In this document: piece after piece, positions 33,813 through 41,861 of the stretch
How positions within the stretch are numbered: the stretch's first letter is position 1
Layout: every line of letters starts with the position of its first letter
Source of the DNA: JALEFZ01 sp964564415
GTDB taxonomy: Bacteria; Bacteroidota; Bacteroidia; J057
Direction: 5' to 3'
Assembly (NCBI GenBank): GCA_964564415.1
Contig: CAZMAV010000014.1
Location: forward strand, 74,626 to 138,625
Length of the DNA stretch: 64,000 bases
Notes under the pieces: model-generated
The model's database searches: none
The model's input: the letters and a program-made list of their open reading frames with translations, nothing else
Told to the model about the DNA's origin: nothing
Made by a program: the position numbers and the translations under genes

Positions 33813-35222
33813 ATGTGGCAAATCATCAAAAATGAATGGCAATTTCTGAGCCGATCCAGGGTGCTTATCAGCATCAGTATCAGCTTTGCAGGAATCTTAT
33901 TGCTTTCCATACTGCTGGGGAATTATCAAAATCGAAAGCAGGCAGAGGCCTACACCTCGGCAAAGGATCACCTGCGGGAACAATGGGAAAGCATTGAGGC
34001 AATGAATCCACACAGTGCCGCCCACTATGGAACCTACGTCTTTAAGTCACCTAATTTACTAAATAGCCTGGACGATGGAGTAAACAACATCACAGGAAAT
34101 GTCATTCGGGTGGAAGGACATGTTCAAAATGAAATGATGCACTCCGAAGCTTCTCAAATGCAGGCCATCTCCAGATTCGGAAAGCTGAAGAGTTCTCTCA
34201 TCCTGAAATATATAGTACCACTCCTGCTGATATTTCTGGCTTTTAGTTCTGTAAGCAGTGAAAAGCAGAGCGGCAGGCTCAAACTCCTCTTTTTACAAGG
34301 AGCAAGACCCAACCAATTGATTTTGGCCAAGAGCCTTTCGGTCTGGCTGTTTGGGGGGATGCTGCTGCTCCTGCTCGTGGGGTCTTATAGCTTCCTTAAT
34401 GCCAGGCATCTCACCGCCGAAATTATGCAAAGGACCCTCATGATCCTGGTCATGTATTCCTTATACTATTTCATCATCAGTGGCCTTACTGTCTTTATTT
34501 CAGCCAGATGGCAACAAGCAACCCTAGCCCTTACCTCCATGCTAGGAGTCTATATCTTATGGACAGTCTTCTTGCCCAATATATTCCTGAGTTCCGTGGA
34601 GAAGTGGCATCCCCTACCGAGTAGAGATGCCTTCAAAACTGCCATGAGAGAAGACCGCGCTAAGGGAATCGATGGTCACAATCCCTCTGACAAACGTGCA
34701 GAGGAATTGAGGGTGAAAGTCCTCAATGAATATGGGGTAGATAGCCTGTCTCAACTACCCATCAATTTTGATGGCATCGCCATGCAAGCCGACGAGGAGT
34801 ATGGCAATCAGGTATGGGACAAGCACTTCGGCAGGCTAAGGGAAGTTTTCAGAGAGCAAAAGCAAAGCCTTCAACTAGGAGGAATTATCAATCCATTTAT
34901 TGCCCTTGACAACAGCAGCAAGGGATTTGCTGCAACAGACAACTTGCACCATCAGGATTTCCTCCTTCAGGTAGAAACATATCGGAGGACTTTCATCAAA
35001 ACGCTCAATGACGAACACGCCTATGGCGGTTCAAAAAGTGGCGATTGGGGGTGGCAAGCAGATAATGAATTCTTCAAGTCTGTGCCAGACTTTTCTTATA
35101 CCCCCACCTCACTTGCTTCTGTTTTTCGGTATTATGTCTTGGATGTAGGGATCCTCATTCTATGGTCAGTGTTGACCTTTGGGCTTTTGTATTTTGGAAC
35201 CAAAAAAATTCAGCTGGTATGA
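33813..35222 (+). CDS. ABC-2 type permease (DUF3526-like), first copy
   Basis: A protein of 469 residues. It has an N-terminal membrane segment (RVLISISISFAGILLLSILLG), a large exported loop (about 40-130), a cluster of four to five membrane segments (about 135-265, YIVPLLLIFLAFSSVSSEKQSGRLKLL, split after the second), a second large exported loop (about 265-435), and a last membrane segment at the C-terminus (LDVGILILWSVLTFGLLYFG). That layout, with the SSEKQSGRL motif, matches the NosY/DUF3526 permease group. It is probably paired with the next gene, which has the same layout. Its stop overlaps the next start by four bases (ATGA). Confidence 0.82.
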   Translation: MWQIIKNEWQFLSRSRVLISISISFAGILLLSILLGNYQNRKQAEAYTSAKDHLREQWESIEAMNPHSAAHYGTYVFKSPNLLNSLDDGVNNITGNVIRVEGHVQNEMMHSEASQMQAISRFGKLKSSLILKYIVPLLLIFLAFSSVSSEKQSGRLKLLFLQGARPNQLILAKSLSVWLFGGMLLLLLVGSYSFLNARHLTAEIMQRTLMILVMYSLYYFIISGLTVFISARWQQATLALTSMLGVYILWTVFLPNIFLSSVEKWHPLPSRDAFKTAMREDRAKGIDGHNPSDKRAEELRVKVLNEYGVDSLSQLPINFDGIAMQADEEYGNQVWDKHFGRLREVFREQKQSLQLGGIINPFIALDNSSKGFAATDNLHHQDFLLQVETYRRTFIKTLNDEHAYGGSKSGDWGWQADNEFFKSVPDFSYTPTSLASVFRYYVLDVGILILWSVLTFGLLYFGTKKIQLV

Positions 35223-36538
35223 ATCCCATTACCATTTTTTTATTTGAGTGGAAACACCTGATCCGCACCCCATTCAAGCTGGTAGGATTAGTCCTTTTCA
35301 TTCTAGCTGCGGGATATGGGCTGCACAATGGAGCTGCTTTATACAATAAGCAAACAGTGGAAATTGAGCAGATCAACGAAAAAGTAAAGGAGGAAAAGCA
35401 GAAATACCTATCCTACTATGAAAGAGGAGAAAAAGGTCCTAAGAACCGACCATGGATCGATATGACAACTCCCTTCTGGGCACTCTGGTATTCATCAACC
35501 TATCACATAAAGGAGCCTTCACCAGCCATGGTGTACAGCATTGGACAGGCGGAGCAATATGGATATTATAAGCAGGTGAACTTCAGGAGTAGTCCCTATG
35601 ATGCAGACATGGCAGAAGAAATTGCCAATCCCGAGCGGCTGCAATCTGGCACCCTGGACTTTTCCTTTGTGGCTTTGTACCTCCTGCCTTTATTGCTGTT
35701 GATTTGCCTTTACAACATAAAAGGAGCAGAAGCAGATGGGGGATTTTTACCTCTGATTTATTCTCAAACGGGTTCGCAGACCAATTGGCTTTTGGCGAGG
35801 CTCGCTTTTTATGGCTTCCTCCTCATAATTACAGTTATGGGATTGATGTTGTATGGAGCTGTATTGACTCCTGTCTTTGATTTGGCAGGTTCTGCATTTT
35901 GGCAAATACTGGGCTGGCTATCGGCTTACTTGCTTCTGTGGTGGGTTGTTTTTGCCTGGATCATTCAGCGAGGCAACACTACCTTAGGTAATACCCTTAA
36001 GATGGTGGCTGTATGGTTACTCTTTGTCTTTATTATTCCTGCTACTGTAAATCAATGGGTAAGTATTAAATATCCCCCAAACCTGATGACAGATTATATA
36101 GACGCTAAAAGGGATAAAACCAATCAGCTTTATGAACAAGCAGACAGCATCAGCCAGGCCCAGTTGGATGATCTATTTCCTGAAATTATCAACAGTCCGA
36201 TTGCAAAAGATCAAGAAAAGGCTGATTTAGCAAGGAACCGCAGCTTTGTTGCTCTGACAAATGAACTGGTCAAGAATAGCATTTCCACGATTGAATCGGA
36301 CAAGGAGGCCAGAAACAGCTTGATTCGATTCAGCTACGGCTTCAATCCCGTTTCATTTATGCAGAACAAACTTAATGCCCTTAGTCAGACACATTATAAT
36401 GACTACGAGCAATATAGCCGCGAAATCCAATCATTGGTAGATAAACAGATTCGCGTATTGGTATTAGATACCTGGAATGCAGCCGTGATTGATCAGGAAA
36501 AATATTTGGAATACATTGAAAGTTGGGAACTACAATAG
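35219..36538 (+). CDS. ABC-2 type permease (DUF3526-like), second copy
   Basis: A protein of 439 residues from the ATG at 35219, which overlaps the previous stop (ATGA). The layout is the same as the first copy: one N-terminal membrane segment (FKLVGLVLFILAAGYG), an exported loop with tryptophans (PWIDMTTPFWALWYSS), a bundle of membrane segments (FVALYLLPLLLLICLYNIKGAEADGG, split) and a second exported loop. Unlike the first copy it lacks an obvious final membrane segment: the end is NAAVIDQEKYLEYIESWELQ. The two proteins probably form a heterodimeric channel with the ATPase. The transported substrate is unknown. Confidence 0.8.
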   Translation: MNPITIFLFEWKHLIRTPFKLVGLVLFILAAGYGLHNGAALYNKQTVEIEQINEKVKEEKQKYLSYYERGEKGPKNRPWIDMTTPFWALWYSSTYHIKEPSPAMVYSIGQAEQYGYYKQVNFRSSPYDADMAEEIANPERLQSGTLDFSFVALYLLPLLLLICLYNIKGAEADGGFLPLIYSQTGSQTNWLLARLAFYGFLLIITVMGLMLYGAVLTPVFDLAGSAFWQILGWLSAYLLLWWVVFAWIIQRGNTTLGNTLKMVAVWLLFVFIIPATVNQWVSIKYPPNLMTDYIDAKRDKTNQLYEQADSISQAQLDDLFPEIINSPIAKDQEKADLARNRSFVALTNELVKNSISTIESDKEARNSLIRFSYGFNPVSFMQNKLNALSQTHYNDYEQYSREIQSLVDKQIRVLVLDTWNAAVIDQEKYLEYIESWELQ

Positions 36539-36560
36539 CTTAATAATTAATGTTTTATCT

Positions 36561-37016
36561 ATGAATCGCTACCTTATTATCATTACTCTTTTGCTGCTGA
36601 TCTCTTGTCAAAAGGGTGATCCCGATCCAAAATTAAAGCAAGCTTTTGATCTCCATGAGATGGCTGTTCAAAAGTACGATTCACTCAAACTCGAGCTTAA
36701 TTCCCTAAAAGCCCAGACCCTAACTGAGGAAGAGGCAAAGAAGTTGAAGCAACTGGAAGAAACCAGCTCGGCGTGGGAATCAAGTTTGGTGGAAGTTCCT
36801 GGTTTCGAACATGATCATGAAGAGGGACATGGGGATTCTCATGACCACGACCACGATCATCATCATCATGATCAGGCGGCTGAAGACTTAAAAGACTTAC
36901 CTCCGGCAGAGATGCTCAAACTTCAGCAGGCTTTGCTGGACGAGGTACAAAAACTTCTTCACGAATCACGTCAGTTAGCTGCAAAAGATGCTCAATCTTC
37001 CTCCCTAGCCCAATAA
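36561..37016 (+). CDS. His-rich lipoprotein, candidate metal binder
   Basis: A protein of 151 residues. The signal peptide MNRYLIIITLLLLISC ends in a lipobox with Cys at position 16, so the mature protein is a lipoprotein. A helical, coiled-coil-like region follows (about 25-70, LKLELNSLKAQTLTEEEAKK), then the metal-rich stretch HDHEEGHGDSHDHDHDHHHH (about 85-110), then a second helix. His/Asp runs of this type bind zinc, nickel or copper. It is in the periplasm or outer membrane and would hand metal to, or store it beside, the ABC permeases. It starts 22 bases after them and ends three bases before the next gene. Confidence 0.82.
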   Translation: MNRYLIIITLLLLISCQKGDPDPKLKQAFDLHEMAVQKYDSLKLELNSLKAQTLTEEEAKKLKQLEETSSAWESSLVEVPGFEHDHEEGHGDSHDHDHDHHHHDQAAEDLKDLPPAEMLKLQQALLDEVQKLLHESRQLAAKDAQSSSLAQ

Positions 37017-37019
37017 ATA

Positions 37020-37448
37020 ATGAAGTATTTGTTTTTAGGTATCCTTTTTTTGTCGACTTCTTATCTGTTGGCTCAAACACCTATTGATTGGTACCAATTG
37101 AGTGAAGTTCGCTACATAAGGGGATTAGACATCCGTACAGGCTATCTGGTCGATAGACCTAGATTCAGTAAGAAAATTAAAAGCCTGGATGGCAAGCAAG
37201 TTGAAATTACTGGGTATATTCTTCCTATTGATGCAGAGGGGACTACCTATGTACTCTCCCGTAACCCTTATGCATCCTGCTTCTTCTGTGGAGGAGGAGG
37301 ACTGGAGTCTGTCATGGATATCAGGTTTACCGTCAAAAACCAAGGCTTTAAGCTGGATCAGTATGTGACGCTACGAGGCGTCTTGAGGCTCAGCGAAAGC
37401 GGAGATGGGTTGATTTATTTGTTGGACGAAGCCGTAGAGGTCAAATAG
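37020..37448 (+). CDS. exported protein with CFFCGG motif
   Basis: A protein of 142 residues with signal peptide MKYLFLGILFLSTSYLLAQ. The mature part has strands of an OB-like fold (DGKQVEITGYILPIDAEGTTY, split at GYILP; YVTLRGVLRLSES) and in the middle ASCFFCGGGGLESVMDI. The CxxC and following glycines suggest a metal or thiol site. Proteins of this kind, related to DUF3299, occur beside zinc-regulated permeases in Bacteroidota as I recall, but no function is established. It is the last gene of unit 1. Confidence 0.7.
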   Translation: MKYLFLGILFLSTSYLLAQTPIDWYQLSEVRYIRGLDIRTGYLVDRPRFSKKIKSLDGKQVEITGYILPIDAEGTTYVLSRNPYASCFFCGGGGLESVMDIRFTVKNQGFKLDQYVTLRGVLRLSESGDGLIYLLDEAVEVK

Positions 37449-37509
37449 CCAAAGGAAAGATTTCATTCCTTTTCTGATCGTCAGAGGCCAATAATTAATT
37501 CCAAAAGTT

Positions 37510-37528
37510 TTTGCAACATTATTGCAAA
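37510..37528. promoter_or_regulatory. palindromic operator 2 (candidate Zur/Fur-family site)
   Basis: TTTGCAACATTATTGCAAA: inverted TTGCAA repeats around CATTA. It shares 16 of 19 bases with the reverse complement of operator 1, and lies 49 bases before the COG0523 start. A TTG inside it (37522-37524) with TATTTTAC 18 bases later (37543-37550) could be the promoter. Confidence 0.7.
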
Positions 37529-37576
37529 AGAGAGAAATCTCCTTATTTTACAACTTAATTGCATTCATAACATCCT

Positions 37577-38776
37577 ATGCAGAAATTACCTGTTACAGTG
37601 CTTTCTGGTTTCCTCGGTGCTGGAAAGACCACCTTACTCAACCACATCCTTCACAATAAGCAGGGCCTTAAGGTTGCTGTCATTGTCAATGACATGAGTG
37701 AAGTCAATGTTGATGCTCAATTAGTAGAGCAGCAAGATCTGCTTTCTCGTACCGAGGAGAAGTTGGTAGAAATGTCCAATGGGTGCATCTGCTGTACCTT
37801 AAGAGAGGACCTCATGATCGAGGTAGAGAAACTGGCTCTTGAAAATCGATTCGACTACTTGGTGATCGAAAGTACAGGAATTTCAGAACCCGTACCGGTC
37901 GCACAGACCTTTACCTTTGCCACAGAGGACGGGAGCATAGACCTACGCCGCTTTTCTCGCCTTGATACCATGGTGACAGTAGTCGATGCGTATAATTTCT
38001 GGAAAGACTTCGACAGCCGTGATACCATCCATCAACGTGGCTTGAACGATGATTCACAGGATCAACGCACCATTGTCAACCTAATCACGGACCAGCTAGA
38101 ATTTGCCGATGTAATCTTGCTCAACAAGACGGACTTGGTGCCTGAGGATGAGGTGAAAAACCTAGAGGCAGTAATAAGAAGTTTTAACAGCAGCGCGAAG
38201 ATAATTCGCACGGTTCGTAGCCAGGTTGAACTCAAAGAAATCATTGACACGGGCTTATTTGATTTTGAAAAAGCGTCGGAGTCAGCTGGCTGGATCAAGG
38301 AGCTAGAGGCAGGAGAGCACATGCCTGAGACGGAGGAATATGGGATCAGTTCTTTTGTATACAAAGCCCGGAAGCCTTTTCACCCAGAGCGCTTTTACAA
38401 ATACATTACGCAAAGCTGGCGGCCGCAAATTCTTCGAAGCAAAGGACTTTTTTGGATTGCTTCACGACCAGAAACAGCATGGAATTGGTCGCAAGCAGGC
38501 TATTCGGTTGAAGCCAGCCCAGCAGGTGTCTGGTGGGATAGCATGCCCTTCGAGCAGCGTATTCAGCATCCTGCTTTTGTGGCCAATATGGAAGCCATAG
38601 AGAGTCGCTGGAGCCGTGAGTTTGGAGATCGAATGCAGGAAATTGTCATCATCGGCCAGGACATGGATGAGGCTAAGATTCGTTCTGAATTAGAGGCTTG
38701 CCTCCTGACCGAGCGCGAATTAAAAAGGAGTGCCAAGGGTCAAGCATTCAAAGATCCCTTCCCTGCAATTCGGTAG
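37577..38776 (+). CDS. COG0523 (CobW/ZigA-like) GTPase metallochaperone, long form
   Basis: A protein of 399 residues. Walker A SGFLGAGKTTLLNH, metal-binding motif NGCICCTLRED (CxCC), switch region VIESTGISEPVPVAQ, and NKTDLV for guanine specificity. The CobW C-terminal domain has FHPERFYKYITQSW and ends KRSAKGQAFKDPFP. This length and the C-terminal form match the ZigA/YciC subgroup, which is induced by zinc limitation and delivers zinc to client enzymes. It is the first gene of unit 2, behind operator 2, 54 bases before the DUF1826 gene. Confidence 0.92.
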   Translation: MQKLPVTVLSGFLGAGKTTLLNHILHNKQGLKVAVIVNDMSEVNVDAQLVEQQDLLSRTEEKLVEMSNGCICCTLREDLMIEVEKLALENRFDYLVIESTGISEPVPVAQTFTFATEDGSIDLRRFSRLDTMVTVVDAYNFWKDFDSRDTIHQRGLNDDSQDQRTIVNLITDQLEFADVILLNKTDLVPEDEVKNLEAVIRSFNSSAKIIRTVRSQVELKEIIDTGLFDFEKASESAGWIKELEAGEHMPETEEYGISSFVYKARKPFHPERFYKYITQSWRPQILRSKGLFWIASRPETAWNWSQAGYSVEASPAGVWWDSMPFEQRIQHPAFVANMEAIESRWSREFGDRMQEIVIIGQDMDEAKIRSELEACLLTERELKRSAKGQAFKDPFPAIR

Positions 38777-38829
38777 CTGTAGAAGAATTTTCCTCTTATG
38801 TATTTTCTCTAATTCAAACCCCATACATT

Positions 38830-39495
38830 ATGAACTCAGATTCTCACACTTATACCCCTGCTCGCCACCTTTTGTGTAACAATTGGGCTAACATGGCGGC
38901 TATTAGAGAGCCTGAACTTAATCTTGTTCGGTGGCCCCGACCTGAGGATTTCTCTATTAAAAGTTTTTTGGAGGCCCTCATCCGACAAGATCCTTTACCG
39001 AATCAATTCAGAGAGAGTTTGCTGGCTACCCAGGTAGGGGATCGTATTGCTGAGCATCTTGCCCCTTACGCTCAGGGGTATGAGGAAGGCTATGAAAGTC
39101 TTTGCAAAGATGTAGGGGAATTGGCCATTTCTTTCGCAAGCCTCGCTTCTTCATCCATGCTAAGCGTAACCTTTGCGCTGATCCAGAACGACATGTGCCG
39201 CCTCTTTCATACAGATGCCATTGAGCTTCGGCTCCTCTGTACATATCTTGGCCCTGGTACGCTTTGGGTGCCAGACCAGTATGTCAACTGGGAGAGAATG
39301 AATGAGCCTGTTAATGAGGCCCGGATCGGAGACATGAGACAGATTAGGCAGTTTGACCCCTTTGAGGTGGGTATTCTCAAAGGAGCCATGTACGATTCCA
39401 ACGATGGACCTGCCGTCTTACACCGCAGCCCTTCCATATCGGAGGAGGATACAATCCGTGTTTTTCTTAGATTAGATAGTCAGTTGGCATGGTGA
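38830..39495 (+). CDS. DUF1826 protein
   Basis: A protein of 221 residues from the ATG at 38830; the longer upstream frame runs into the previous gene. The sequence contains LNLVRWPRP near the start, and in the second half CRLFHTDAIELRLLCTYLGPGTLWVP (split here: HTDAIELRLL, CTYLGPGTLW) with an HxD pair and a Cys that could bind metal, as in iron/2-oxoglutarate-type folds, then VGILKGAMYDS and AVLHRSPS. DUF1826 genes are repeatedly found beside COG0523 GTPases in proteobacteria, which supports a shared role under metal limitation. The enzymatic activity is unknown. Confidence 0.82.
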   Translation: MNSDSHTYTPARHLLCNNWANMAAIREPELNLVRWPRPEDFSIKSFLEALIRQDPLPNQFRESLLATQVGDRIAEHLAPYAQGYEEGYESLCKDVGELAISFASLASSSMLSVTFALIQNDMCRLFHTDAIELRLLCTYLGPGTLWVPDQYVNWERMNEPVNEARIGDMRQIRQFDPFEVGILKGAMYDSNDGPAVLHRSPSISEEDTIRVFLRLDSQLAW

Positions 39496-39535
39496 TTTCC
39501 ATTGCTGACCCTATCCATTCCAATGTTCCAATCCA

Positions 39536-40531
39536 ATGACACCTTCTCCTACTCCTGTATACATAGTAACTGGCTTCCTGGGCGCTGGCAAGACCAGTTT
39601 TCTCAACCATTGGGTCCAAAATACTCCGGAAGAGCGCATCATGGTCATTGAAAATGAGGTGGGCGCAGTCAACCTTGATAGCCAATGGCTGGTAGGTACC
39701 GATATTACTCCAGTCCCACTTACAGCCGGATGTCTGTGTTGTTCCTTGCATGAAGAATTAATCGAAGTGCTGGAAGCCCTCAGCAAAAAGAGAGATACCT
39801 TCGATGTGCTGGTGATTGAGACCACCGGGGTAGCCGACCCAGAGTCATTGGCCCTTCCTTTCCTATCCATGGGCTACATAGAGCAGCACTTTAAGTTGCA
39901 AAGCATACTCTGTCTGGTAGATGCAGGAAACTTCGAACACTGGCTGACCCAGGCCCCAGAAGCAAAAAGGCAGGTCGCCTTCGCAGATGCATTGCTGGTC
40001 AACAAAATTGATACGATTGAGCCATCTCAGACCCCTCATCTGGTACAGGTCTTGAATGAAATTAACCCACAGGCCCAGGTATGGACGGGAGAACATGGGA
40101 ATTTCCCCGTTTCTTCTTTACGCACCGTGAATCGATTTGAGGGTCAGGGAGCCGTGGATCAATATGCTCAAATCATCGAGGATGCTCAGACCGAAAATCA
40201 CGGCATCACCACCTTTTGCCTTACATTTGACAAGCCATTCGACATGAGGGGACTGAGTCAGACCTTGATTCAGTTGCTTACCATCAACCGGCACCAAATT
40301 TATCGGATTAAGGGGATCCTGAATGCACAAGATTATCCCATTCAAATCGTACTTCAATCTGTATATCGTTCCTTTGTGTTGACCGATGGAACAGCCTGGC
40401 TATCGGATGAGCCGAGGATAAGTAAAGTAGTAGTTATTGGAAAGAAATTGCAGAAAGATGCTATAAGAAAGGTATTTGATCGACACCTGCTAAAGGAAAT
40501 GCAAAACAGGCCCAATCAATTGGGAACCTGA
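39536..40531 (+). CDS. COG0523 (CobW/YjiA-like) GTPase, short form
   Basis: A protein of 331 residues. Walker A TGFLGAGKTSFLNHW, metal motif AGCLCCSLHEELI (CxCC), switch VIETTGVADPESLALP, guanine-specificity motif VNKID, and the CobW C-terminal domain FDKPFDMRGLSQTLIQLL. It belongs to a different COG0523 subgroup from the GTPase two genes upstream (shorter, no C-terminal extension), so this is not a recent duplication. It is the last gene of unit 2 and probably serves a different client protein. Confidence 0.9.
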   Translation: MTPSPTPVYIVTGFLGAGKTSFLNHWVQNTPEERIMVIENEVGAVNLDSQWLVGTDITPVPLTAGCLCCSLHEELIEVLEALSKKRDTFDVLVIETTGVADPESLALPFLSMGYIEQHFKLQSILCLVDAGNFEHWLTQAPEAKRQVAFADALLVNKIDTIEPSQTPHLVQVLNEINPQAQVWTGEHGNFPVSSLRTVNRFEGQGAVDQYAQIIEDAQTENHGITTFCLTFDKPFDMRGLSQTLIQLLTINRHQIYRIKGILNAQDYPIQIVLQSVYRSFVLTDGTAWLSDEPRISKVVVIGKKLQKDAIRKVFDRHLLKEMQNRPNQLGT

Positions 40532-40597
40532 AGTTCGAGGCCCTGGAAACAAGGTTTCAAATTGTATTTTCCTGTTCTTAAAAGGTAATGAGCAAGC

Positions 40598-41749
40598 TCA
40601 CTCCACAATAAAGGGCTCATAGTATCGCCTGGACTCCGTAACCACAATGATGAAGTACTTTCCGACGGGGAGACTTTTGCGATAGCTGATTAGGTTTTGT
40701 TTTTCTGCTTCTACCCCGTCGTTGTAGAGGAGGGCTAATTCGCGAAGTTCTTCGTCGAGGAGTTTGATCCTGATGTCCTGGTTCTGACGCGAAGCAAAGC
40801 GTACATTGATGGAAGGGTCCGAACCTCCCTCCCCCCGTATGATCTCAAAGGAAAAGCCCGAAGGATTAGAATCTGTCCTGACCTTGGCCATAGGTGAATA
40901 AATGACCTCCCCAAATTTATCAATATGGGTGATGCGATAAAAATACACCCTGTCCTTGTCTACCTCTGTATCGTAAAATTCGTAGGATCGGGGAGATTCA
41001 TTTTCTCGGCTTCCTTCTTTCTTAGAAAGCAAACGAAAATTTTTCCCATCAAGGCTGCGTTCCACATAGTGAAAAAAGCAATCCCTCTCAAATAAAGTCT
41101 GCCAGGTGAGCTTTACAAAGCCATCCTGATAATCTTCGATTCGTATGGCCCTGTAATTAGTGGCCGGAATCAGGTTGGTGGTCCGGGAATTTGCCCTCCA
41201 CTCCTGATTGATTCTGACAAAGGCCACGGCAGGATCAACAGGATTTCTCAAAAAGTCCCAGACCTCAGCATTTTCATCTTTTAGGGTAAAGGTTTCAGAA
41301 TTTCCAGGCAAACTCAGGCTGCGGGGAAGAAAATCAACACTGGCTTTGGGACCAAAATAGAAGGCATCGACCCAGGTTTTCTTGTCATCCAGTAAAACCA
41401 CGAAATCTCCCTCCTCCGGCCTCAATACATTTTTCCTCTCATAAGAAGGAAGCTGTCCCAAAATGAGCTTCAATTCATTTCCACTCCCACCGACAAGGCC
41501 CATGCGAAAGGGACTGTAGGGACGAATAAAGCTATTGGGAGGAATGCGCACCGAATAATACCGAGTCAACAAGTAGTAGCCCGAAATATCTGCATAGGCC
41601 TGTGATTCATTGAACAATTCAATCCGATGGACCACGTCGTCGACCTTGCCCGGGAAACCCGGTGCGACCCTTGAAAGATAGATATTTTGGGCTGTCAGCC
41701 ATGAAACCCACACACAGAATAGGGCCAGCAAAAGGACTTTTTTATGCAT
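40598..41749 (-). CDS. secreted protein with lamin-tail-like domain and T9SS-like end
   Basis: A protein of 383 residues from the ATG at 41749; an upstream ATG adds five residues. The signal peptide MHKKVLLLALFCVWVSWLTA ends before QNIYLSRVAPG. The N-terminal region (VVHRIELFNESQAYADISGYYL, with PPNSFIRPYSPFR) resembles a lamin-tail domain, seen in many secreted Bacteroidota proteins. A fibronectin-like segment follows (GFVKLTWQTLFERDCFFHYVERSLDG, split; VYFYRITHIDKFGE). The end, DIRIKLLDEELRELAL and GKYFIIVVTESRRYYEPFIVE (split), fits a T9SS sorting domain. The role is unknown; it is probably cell-surface attached. Confidence 0.65.
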   Translation of the reverse strand: MHKKVLLLALFCVWVSWLTAQNIYLSRVAPGFPGKVDDVVHRIELFNESQAYADISGYYLLTRYYSVRIPPNSFIRPYSPFRMGLVGGSGNELKLILGQLPSYERKNVLRPEEGDFVVLLDDKKTWVDAFYFGPKASVDFLPRSLSLPGNSETFTLKDENAEVWDFLRNPVDPAVAFVRINQEWRANSRTTNLIPATNYRAIRIEDYQDGFVKLTWQTLFERDCFFHYVERSLDGKNFRLLSKKEGSRENESPRSYEFYDTEVDKDRVYFYRITHIDKFGEVIYSPMAKVRTDSNPSGFSFEIIRGEGGSDPSINVRFASRQNQDIRIKLLDEELRELALLYNDGVEAEKQNLISYRKSLPVGKYFIIVVTESRRYYEPFIVE

Positions 41750-41861
41750 GAGGCAGTGAGGCATGTGATGGTATTTGGAGAATCAACATGTGCTTTAGGC
41801 CCTTGAAATCTCAAAAAATATGCCTGAAATCAATCTTAGGATCTATGCAGTCATAAAGTTC

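Noticed and set aside
33104..36538. The ABC genes as a bacteriocin (lantibiotic) immunity system
   Set aside because: Although ATPase plus two permeases also fits such systems, there is no precursor peptide or modification enzyme, and the neighbours and operators point to metals.
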